Under the pieces are notes generated by a model. That model did not search any database. It was not told the DNA's origin and was given only the letters and a program-made list of their open reading frames with translations. A stretch of 64,000 nt of DNA, from the NCBI GenBank assembly GCA_023105745.1, contig JALGQZ010000014.1:2761888-2825887 (forward strand). Reading direction: 5' to 3'. Both the position numbers and the translations under genes were made by a program. Positions 56,231 to 64,000 of the stretch are shown here, in pieces. The first letter of the stretch is position 1; every line of letters starts with the position of its first letter. The stretch comes from Austropuccinia psidii. Taxonomy: Eukaryota; Basidiomycota; Pucciniomycetes; Pucciniales; Sphaerophragmiaceae.

Positions 56231-58198
56231 ATTGGCTAAATGTCCAATACCTCCACATTTATGGCATTTTCTTTGCTCATTATTGTTGTATGTATTGGGA
56301 TTGAAAGATTCTTTTGATTTATCTTTTTTGATAAATGGTTTATTTGGACTTTTAATGTCCAATTTCTTCCAAGTTCTGCCAATTTTTGTTCTTTTCACTA
56401 TGTCTTCTAGTGCATTGATATACTTTTCTGTGGAGCATGGGTCTATACACCTGATCCTTAGGGCATGTTCTAGCTCTCCTCCACATTTTTTAAGTATTTT
56501 CATGTGCACCATTTTCTGTGACATTTCTGGGTACAATGCATTGAGTCTTTCAACTTGTTTTGAGAAGCAAGTGAAAGGTTTGTCTTTGTCTGGGTCAAAG
56601 AAAGGATTTTCAAATGCATTTTGTATCTTGTACCTCCAGGAATCATTAGCCCACTTGGTGATTATTTCTTGTTTCCACCAAGACCAGGTATTTTTGCCAT
56701 TTGTTTGCCTTATGCCATAATACCATCTTTTTGCATATTTTTCAAATAATGAATGTAATCTGGCAGTGATTAATTCATCTGGTATGGCATAATCTTCTTG
56801 TAGCATGTCAATTGTTTTGATAAATGACATGTGGTCATATTCACCTTCTCCTGTGAATGTTGGCCATTCTTTTAATTGAGGTGCTTCCTTCATTAAGACT
56901 TGGTTATTTTCTTGGTGACTCAAGTCTGTTATGAATGGGTTTTTTAATTCCTCTTTTGGTTTAACAGGGCTTCTTATATGAGAAACTGGTGTTGATAACT
57001 TTGGCATATTTGAGTTAGCCTCATTAATTATATCCATTTTTTCAGTAATAAGCCTTATTTCACTTTGAATTTCATCTTTCAGATGCATTCTTGCTTTATC
57101 ACTCTTTTCTACATGGTCCAAAAGTAATTTTTGGTGTGATGAAGTCTTTTCTTCAAATTTTTCTACATAAATGCTCAATTTGTTTAATTTTTCTGTAAGA
57201 TTATCAATACTCACGTCATAATTTATTGTCAAAGTTTTTTCTTTGATATCACTTATGTATTTGTACAACTCTTGTTGTCCTTGTATTAATTTCGGAGTAT
57301 TATCAATTAATACTTTTGGTTTATTATTTTCAATCATAAATGTTATGTTATCAATTTCTTTTTTAATTTGTACAACAAGTTTTGTTAAGGATGATAAGCT
57401 ATTATTTATTTCTTGGAGAGATAATAAACTATTTTTAATGTCTTTAAGAGGTAAAATACTAATTTCAAGCTCTGTTAAAGTATTTACAACATCAGGAGAC
57501 AAGGTCATTTCTTTGGGAAATGGGGCTGTCTCATTCTTTGCTCCTCTTTGTCTTTGAATTCCATCAAAGTTCTGGCCATGTTGAATACATTGTCCATGGC
57601 ATCTTTTTGGATTTTGGGGATCCTGTAGCTTGGGGAATATGGTTTTCTCCAATTCTTTTTCTTGTTCTTCTACCCTTCTTGGGGAAGTGGGTTGGCTTGG
57701 GGCTTGCTGGTAGAAGCTACTGGGGCTTCCTCGTTGGTTTCCTCCTTCTTTTTGGCATGGTATTCCTTGATCTTTTTGATTTGAGGCTTGGATGATAGTG
57801 GATTCCATCCATTGGAGTATCTCACTATTTCCTCCTCTTTGAGAACCTTTTTCAGGATGTGCCAGGAGTTCATCACTCCTTGGTGTATTTGGGGAAACAT
57901 CTCCCAAACTTTGTCCTTTTACACCGTGTAGTACTGTTTGTACTGGCTCATGTAAATGTCTATTTGAGCCCTCTGAATGTGATTTGTACCTGTTTGAGTC
58001 AATCATACTTAGTTCCAATTCTGGTTCAGATATCATGAGCATTTCTGGGACTTGCCTTTAGGATAAGGCACTTCCTTATGTGGATTCTGTTCCACTGCGG
58101 ATATTGCCCTTCGTTTTCCCTTTTAAGGAATCAATTCTACCTCTGAGTCCAGCTCCACCTTATTGGATGGAGTATTGGGAGCCTCTTCTGGTAGTCAT
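56207..58198 (-). pseudogene. Gag of element 3b with N-terminal extension
   Basis: ATG 57508 overlaps the ORF1 stop (ATGA) and opens MTLSPDVVNTLTELEISILP. The same frame is open upstream to 58042 and, across two stops, reaches the intron-2 ATG at 58198 (MTTRRGSQYSIQ). Gag has coiled-coil segments (LTEKLNKLSIYVEKFEEKTS), a core (WPTFTGEGEYDHMSFIKTID, KYAKRWYYGIRQTNGKNTWS), LKKCGGELEHALRIRCIDPC and an intact zinc knuckle KCHKCGGIGHLANNC. A 1-nt insertion after the knuckle ends the frame at 56207. Confidence 0.9.
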
Positions 58199-58425
58199 AT
58201 TTTAAGAAAAATAAGAAATAAGAAGATTTTAGAACAGGAATTCTTCTTATGGAAATTTGTAAATGAGGTACTCACCTTCAGAGTCCTGAATAGTGGGTCC
58301 TGGAAAGTCCAATTTCTTGGCTTTCTTTTTCTTAGTGATTATTGGTGTGGGAGAACTTTGGCAAGTTTCTTCCAACAATCTTTCAACAGTGGTTTGGCTG
58401 TCCTCTGTTGGATTGTCTTCAAACA
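57505..58425 (-). pseudogene. ORF1 of element 3b, decayed
   Basis: Exon 2 starts at 58425 with TG TTT GAA GAC after TTTTTGAG and encodes FEDNPTEDSQTTVERLLEET to GPTIQDSE. Intron 2 is 58275-58188 (88 nt, donor GAAG|GTGAGT) and contains ATG 58198. Exon 3 keeps phase (EEEAPNTPSNKVELDSE). A possible GC-AG intron (58055-57990, AAAG|GCAAGT ... CAAACAG, 66 nt) removes stops also present in 3a and joins in phase to GTNHIQRAQIDIYMSQYKQY. Then EEEIVRYSNGWNP and the C-terminus SYRIPKIQKDAMDNVFNMAR ... FPKK, TGA at 57507-57505. At least three nonsense codons break this copy. Function unknown. Confidence 0.5.
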
Positions 58426-58930
58426 CTCAAAAAGACAAATAAATATAAGTCTTTTATATAAAAGTGTTATTTTTGGTAAGATATGGCAATTTTCCACGTC
58501 AAAATTGCTTTTAGATCTTTTTAAAAAAGTTAAAATAATTAAAGAAATGGAATTAAAAAGAATAAGATACCTTTTTTATTGGTTTTTAATATTTTCATTA
58601 TTTTTTATGTTTTTATTTTTAAAGAATAAAATAAAAATGAATATGATTCTTTTATAAAATTAATTTATAATATAAAATTATTTTTAATTTATAAAGTATC
58701 TTTTTTAATCACTAGAGTCACTCAAAGAAGGCTTTTGCAAGTCTAAGGATGTGAAAAACCATGTGTAAGACAGTACAATTGCGTTCCAAATGCCTCAATA
58801 GCTTTTAAAATCAATAAATATAAAATTATTATATAATTTTATGATTATAATTATAATTTATTATTGGATAAACCCAATTAGAATCTTTTTGAAGGTCTTG
58901 TAGAGTAAATATCACGGCCAGGCCGCGAAA
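58426..58930 (-). other. Leader and primer-binding site of element 3b
   Basis: The primer-binding site next to the LTR is TTTCGCGGCCTGGCCGTGA (slightly degraded). About 480 nt of AT-rich leader follow, ending in the ORF1 acceptor TTTGTCTTTTTGAG. No convincing intron-1 donor was found. Confidence 0.6.
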
Positions 58931-60946
58931 TGTAAGGTTTGACTATGAAACAATAAGTAAAAATTACTAATATTTTACTTATTGTACTATGAATGTCCTT
59001 ATAAATAAATTAAATAAGATAAAAAATAATTATAATGATAAAGTATTATTATAATTAAGGCGTAAGATAATTATATTATTAAATGAATATAATTCTATAA
59101 TTTATATTATTAAATAAATATAATAATAGAATTTATGTTATAAAAAAATAATATGTATAAAATAGATATATTAATATAAAATAATTAATATTTTTAAAAG
59201 CACTTTGTTATTGTTACCAGCAAATAATAAAGGCGTAAAAAATTGTTTTTTATTAATAAAAAACAATTAATAACAATAATATTACCAATATTAAAGTTAT
59301 AAATTAATATAAATACTATTTATATCAATTATAGAATTATTAAAAAGTAATAATAGAAAAAAATTATTATAATAAGAGAAATAACCTACTTTTAATTCTT
59401 AATATAATAATTTTGAGTAAATTTACGCCTAGGAATGTAAATAAAACTTATTTAAATTATAGTTACAATAAATTTTAAGAGAAATTACAAATTTTCTTGA
59501 TTTTATGTGGAATTGAGGTTTTTGAGAGAAATTTCAACAAAACAATTGAATAACTGTAATAATGATGTCAAAGATGAAGATTATTATAAGATGATCTTTG
59601 GTCTTTAATAATATAAAAGTTCTATATGTAAAGAATAAAGAAATTACCTTTTTATTTAATGATTTAATCTTTTTGTAAGTGTCTGAGGGGAAAACAGAGT
59701 AAAAAGAGCTCTATTTATAGTAAATACCTCCCTCCTAGAGTCCAACAGGCTTCTAGTAGGCGTGCACTGATCATATCCACTGGAAGTGATCAATATTTTA
59801 AGGTTTGGTGATGATTACATCATTATTAAACCATATTATCTCATTATTACACCATTATTTAGAGTTATCACTATAACTCTAAGTTTGATGATGTCAAGGC
59901 TTGGCAGAACCGCGAATTTCGTGGATTTTATTATTTTTAATCATGAACTAACAGTATTCACCAATTTTATCACTCATATGACTGTTAAACCTAATTTAAA
60001 GTTACAGTGAGTGATCATAAATGATCAACTTAAGCTCAAACTTTGATCCTTGATAACTTTTAAGATTTACACGCTACAGCAATTCAGAGAGTGAATTCTA
60101 ATAGCTCGGAATAATTCCATTATTCTGTCAAGGGAATTTCATTACATGATCAAAGCTCTATGTTTTATGATTTTTCTTGTAACTCATCTTTTCTGTTGAA
60201 ATTTAATATTTTAAACTTCAAACCATGATTTCAAGGGGTTATACCTTCAATATTATAATAAAAAATACATCATTCTTCACAAATAAACTAGTAGAATTCA
60301 ACTGTATCCTTTTTTTAAGTTTGAACCACTTTCACAACAAAGTGGTCAACAGCTCTGTTGATTTTAGTCAATAATCCCTTACAGGTTTTAACCTTGTTTA
60401 TAACCTGTGAAATAAACTTCATTCCTGTATTTCTACAGTCATTACGTGATGACTTTATTTCTGGTGCATCACTCTATCATGCATATTTCAAAAGATATTA
60501 GCTAAAATCCTTGAATATATGTGTTGACCAAAAAAGTGCATATATTCAGCTTAATTCCTTAAGTATTGACTTTGGAGCTTAGCTTCTTAATTGTTTTAGA
60601 TGTGGATTTCTATGGAGAATATAATGGTAGCATTTATTTTACATGTTGTTTCATTGGCTTTTGAAATAAATAAGAATTTGTGTTTTTTATAAGGTATTAT
60701 TACTTATAACTCATTAAATATTGACTTTACAGATATGCCATAAAAATGGTATATGTATATTTTACCATGGGGAATCCAATTTTATAATTTATTTCAAATT
60801 TTTGTTCATTGCTTTTCAAGTTAACCCAAGTTTTATGCCAATTAATGGCATTTTTGTAGCTTTAAGGTAATTATTTTTAATGTATAATCATTTTAAATAT
60901 TTCTTGTGACCTTTTTGGGTATGTGGTCATATCTCAAAGGTTCACA
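58931..60946 (-). repeat. 5' LTR of family-3 element 3b
   Basis: 2016 bp, TGTAAGGTTTGACTATG...CAAAGGTTCACA on the plus strand. Homologous to 31988-33973 and 5381-7318. The conserved inverted repeat is at 60325-60346. Confidence 0.85.
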
Positions 60947-63500
60947 ATCAACAAATGCCATTGTTGGGTATTCTTATCTTCCAATAAATACCTCCCTAAA
61001 TAAAAGTGGGAATTCATCATGTAAACTTGGTGTATCATAGTCCCTTATATTTAATAAAAGTAGTATTTCTTGAATATTTGATGCATTGACTTATTTTATC
61101 ATGTATTTTTCTTGGGTAGTTAAATTTTTGAATTTTTCAATCAAGCTTGGTGAAATGAATAATATTTTTTCAAGATTAAGATTTATCTTTTGTTCAAGTA
61201 TTTTCTTCATCACATTTTTGATTATTGGCTTCGGGTTATTGACTGTAGATTTTACTTTGTTCTTTAATTCCATCTTTTGTGAATCCTGTTTTGGTATCTC
61301 CTTCTTTCTGTCCTTATAAACTTTTTCAATATCATCATTATTATTTTCCCTTCCTTCTTTGATTTCCTTTTATTTTGTTGGAATTAAAGTTCTTATTTCC
61401 TCTTCTGCCTCATCTTCCTCATGGTAGTCACCTGGTACCTTCTTTTTAAGTGATTTTTGTGTTTCATTCTTATATTTTTCCTGATTTTGTCTTTGACTTT
61501 CCTATCTTTCAGATCTGTCTTGTCTTCCTAAGTACAACATTTATTTGAAGCTTCTCATTTGCTGGTGATATTTGAGGAGGCTTTCAGTTTTCCCATTCTT
61601 CTATTTGAGCTATAGAAACTGTCCTCTCATCTTTGTGATCTTCAATTACTGTGGTTCCTTTCTGTTTTGGGGGTGGATTTTATTTTTCTATCTTTTTAGT
61701 GAATTGCTCCTGCTATTTAGGAAACTTTCTTAACAACTCTTCTGAAGATATAGGGCCTTCTGTGGGTACTCTCTGAAAATTTGGAAAAAGATATGTTCCT
61801 CTGTGCTTCAATACAATTCTTTTCTCCAAGTCTTCTGTGAGATGATTACATCTTATTGTGGGATTTACTTCTTTTAAGAATTAGCAACACTTTAGTGGCT
61901 GTCTTGGAGCCATTGAAGCTGGGGAATATTGCTGATTATTTGAAGATATGGGTGGTATAGAATATCTTAGCCTGAATTGGAGTGAGTTTTGCATATATTT
62001 CTGACCTTTGTTATTTCTTTCTTGGGTTTTCTTTGGAGATTCAACTACTTCTGAAATGTTTTTTAGCTGATTCAATACCTCCTTAACTGCTTCATTCTTA
62101 TTATCCTTTTATTCATGTTCTTGTGACAGAGGATTTTTAATTTTTTGGGTAAGATCTTTTATTTGCGTTAAGTCTTCTTCCCAACTTTAGCTTTGAAACA
62201 TAGCTTCCTTTTCTTGTGAGTTTTCTTGCAAAAATTTCCTCTGTTTAATTAAGACCTTGGCTTCCAAGTCCTGTTAAATATATAGCTTTAAGATTTTCAA
62301 TCTTGAAATGATATAACCACAATCAAAAGCTTGGACCATGGCCTTATATTTTTTCAATTCTTCATAAATTGATGTTTAAAACTTGAGAAAAGACTAGGCA
62401 AAATTTCTTGATTGTTATTGATATCTCCTTGTATATGTTGATACCTTTTGAGTTAATTAATGATGGCTTCATATTCCCCAATGAACGTTTTATATGGAGT
62501 CATATTTCTAATTCCTCCTTTTTGTTGAATCTTTGTAAATAATTGATTTATTATGGACAGCATGTATCTTCCCTCGGGTGATACTGTTTCCAATCTTCTC
62601 TTTATATAAAATTTTAATTTCTCCCAATTTCCAGTTTTATATCCACATATTGCTTCAATATGGTAGCTAATTTCTTGATATTTATTCCAAAAGGATATCT
62701 TCTTTCTTTATCCCTTCAAATTTGGCTATATTCTCTGCTCTTTCATAAATCTTTCTACTTCCTTTCCATCAAACCATAATCTATAATTCTTTGTCCTAAT
62801 CTTGACAATGGGTGTGCTATTTCTAGGGGTTTCATTTTGTAATGGGTTTGAAACCTGTGTATGAATATTAACCCCCTTTTGTAGGGTATTTGGTTGTTTT
62901 GAAGTGAATGGATCTGATGCTTCCATGGGCCTTGAAGATGGTGATGGTGATTTTTGCTGTCTGAAAATTCTTGGAATGGTTTTAGTTTCTTCCATTGGGC
63001 TGTTTTTTGCAGTAAAACTTGACTCTTTTCTTTTTCCTTCTCTCTCAAGGAGCCCTATGAATACTTGCTGTACTGACAAATCTTTTCAATGAATTATTTC
63101 TGCATCAGAAAAATCTTTGTGTCCTTGCATGGTCTCTTCTTTGTATTCCATGGGATTATATGGTATCTTTGACAATGATGCTGAATCCATATTGATAACT
63201 TCTTTGTTATTTCTCTTATTTTCACTTTTATTTTTTATTTTAGATATTTCCTTAATAGAGTTTTGGAAATGGTCTATATCTATCTTCTCATCTTTCTTCT
63301 TGGTTCTGGTTGTCCCAACTGGTATACTATAATCCATAGGCAATTCTTCTCCAGGTGGTGTTTCTCCTCTTTAAGGATAATAATAAGGAAATGATTTTGT
63401 TGAAGACCTTGATTGTAATGGTGATGATGATTTATAATTTTGTGAGTTCTCTCCTTACAGATTGAATTGATAGGCTTGTGATCTTACCTTATTGCTAAAG
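60947..63500 (-). pseudogene. Gag and protease start of family-4 copy 4b, decayed
   Basis: From about 63360 the minus strand encodes a low-complexity N-terminus (PVGTTRTKKKDEKIDIDHF, SASLSKIPYNPMEYKEE), then NYRLWFDGKEVERFMKE (about 62770; compare FNGEEVEKFSEK in 4a). After frameshifts come EGRYMLSIINQLF and YKTFIGEYEAIINQLKRYQH (about 62440). The block VMKKILEQKINLNLEKILFI lies at 61240-61110. It ends at 60947 with PTMAFVD, the protease Asp codon, where 3b inserted. The protease resumes at 31987. Many stops; a dead copy. Also similar to Gag proteins I recall from rust genomes. Confidence 0.65.
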
Positions 63501-64000
63501 GGTTTTATTCCAGATTGATTTTGAAGAGATGTTTTCTATAATTGACTTATTATTAATGGTTGAAGCTGTATGCCACTGTTGGGACACCACACATGGAAAA
63601 TTTGTTTTGTTTGGGGTTAAATAAGGCAGTAAATTGAGGGCAAAATAGTTGCTAAGTCTTTTTTCAATTTCATAATTGTCCAATAATAATGGGTGCTAAG
63701 GTGTCTTAGCTTCCCCTCCAAATAATACTGAACAATCAGCCTACAGATAATTGCAAAATAAAATGAGATTAGTGGATTTAAAAGATATAGAAGATGTGGA
63801 AGTAGTCTCTAAATTAGACCTATCAATAATACTGCAGTGAAAACTCTGATTGAAAACTACAATTGTTGGTTAAATAAAGACTAATAATATTTTCTTTATG
63901 TTAATTATGATGATTTTTTAATACTAATAATAATGAGCCTACTAGATTTAATACCAATAATAATTCTTCAATAAGCTTTAATCCTATTGTTTTTTATCAC
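63501..64000 (-). repeat. Family-4 primer-binding site and partial LTR of copy 4b
   Basis: GTGGTGTCCCAACAGTGGC (minus, near 63591-63573) matches the 4a primer-binding-site region. The LTR begins about 63592 and continues past the window edge. The sequence is AT-rich and diverged from 4a. Confidence 0.5.

Larger units (their letters stand above)
31988..60946 (-). mobile_element. Family-3 element 3b, split by nested 2b, 1d and 1b
   Basis: The two outer LTRs (31988-33973 and 58931-60946) have the same orientation and ends. Element parts lie in order on the minus strand: leader, ORF1, gag, PR, RT, RNase H and INT (58930-53180), then the INT C-terminus (34804-34092). Flanks are ATAAA (31983-31987) and ATCAA (60947-60951), a 5-bp target duplication with one mismatch. 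About 60 nt of INT between the two halves is missing. The host is copy 4b. Confidence 0.85.

Noticed and set aside
1..64000. Search for tRNA, rRNA, telomeric repeats or effector-like secreted genes
   Set aside because: None could be supported: no cloverleaf, rRNA core, telomere motif, or signal-peptide frame outside retroelements was seen by eye.

Overview
The window reads as a gene-poor, AT-rich stretch of a large, transposon-swollen fungal genome. The Gag-Pol sequences look like those I remember from rust fungi (Pucciniales), most closely the myrtle rust Austropuccinia psidii. That assignment is recollection plus inference; no search was run. No ordinary host gene, tRNA, rRNA or CRISPR array was recognised. 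Almost everything is Ty3/gypsy-type LTR retrotransposon DNA in nested and rearranged copies.

I use four families. Family 1 has LTRs of about 1.44 kb (TGTCAG...CTGACA). Family 2 has LTRs of 1.7-1.8 kb. Family 3 has LTRs of about 2.0 kb. Families 1-3 are related chromoviruses with Gag, aspartic protease (PR), reverse transcriptase (RT), RNase H and integrase (INT). A C-terminal chromodomain is visible in families 1 and 3. Family 4 is a different Gag-PR lineage with its own primer-binding site.

Left stack (1-18.5 kb): copy 1c (-) is interrupted by 1a (+), whose 5' LTR is interrupted by 3a (-), whose gag is interrupted by 2a (-). Middle (18.5-30.3 kb): a 50-bp tandem repeat, about 3.3 kb with nothing recognisable, decayed family-4 copy 4a (-), and a 2c/4c chimera. 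Right stack (30.3-64 kb): 4b (-) is interrupted inside its protease active site by 3b (-). 3b is in turn interrupted by 2b (+) and 1d (-), which a deletion appears to have fused. The youngest-looking element, 1b (-, 42257-51942), sits inside the 1d LTR with a 5-bp target duplication. The 1b Gag-Pol frame has three stop codons and no frameshift.

The most interesting signal is upstream of gag-pol in families 1-3. Each has an extra reading frame (ORF1) that makes sense only if RNA is spliced. (i) Exon 2 begins TG directly after an AG acceptor. In families 1 and 2 the conserved upstream donor exon ends in A, so the ORF1 start codon appears to be assembled across the junction as A|TG. (ii) A second intron of 64-88 nt contains an ATG whose frame is, or originally was, continuous with gag-pol. 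Downstream of it the same DNA encodes ORF1 in one frame and a Gag-Pol N-terminal extension in another. (iii) In families 2 and 3 the ORF1 stop overlaps the gag-pol start as ATGA; in family 1 the unspliced ORF1 stop abuts the gag-pol ATG as TGATATG. This suggests a shared strategy combining splicing with termination-reinitiation. It rests on motifs, reading-frame phase and conservation between copies; no transcript data were available.
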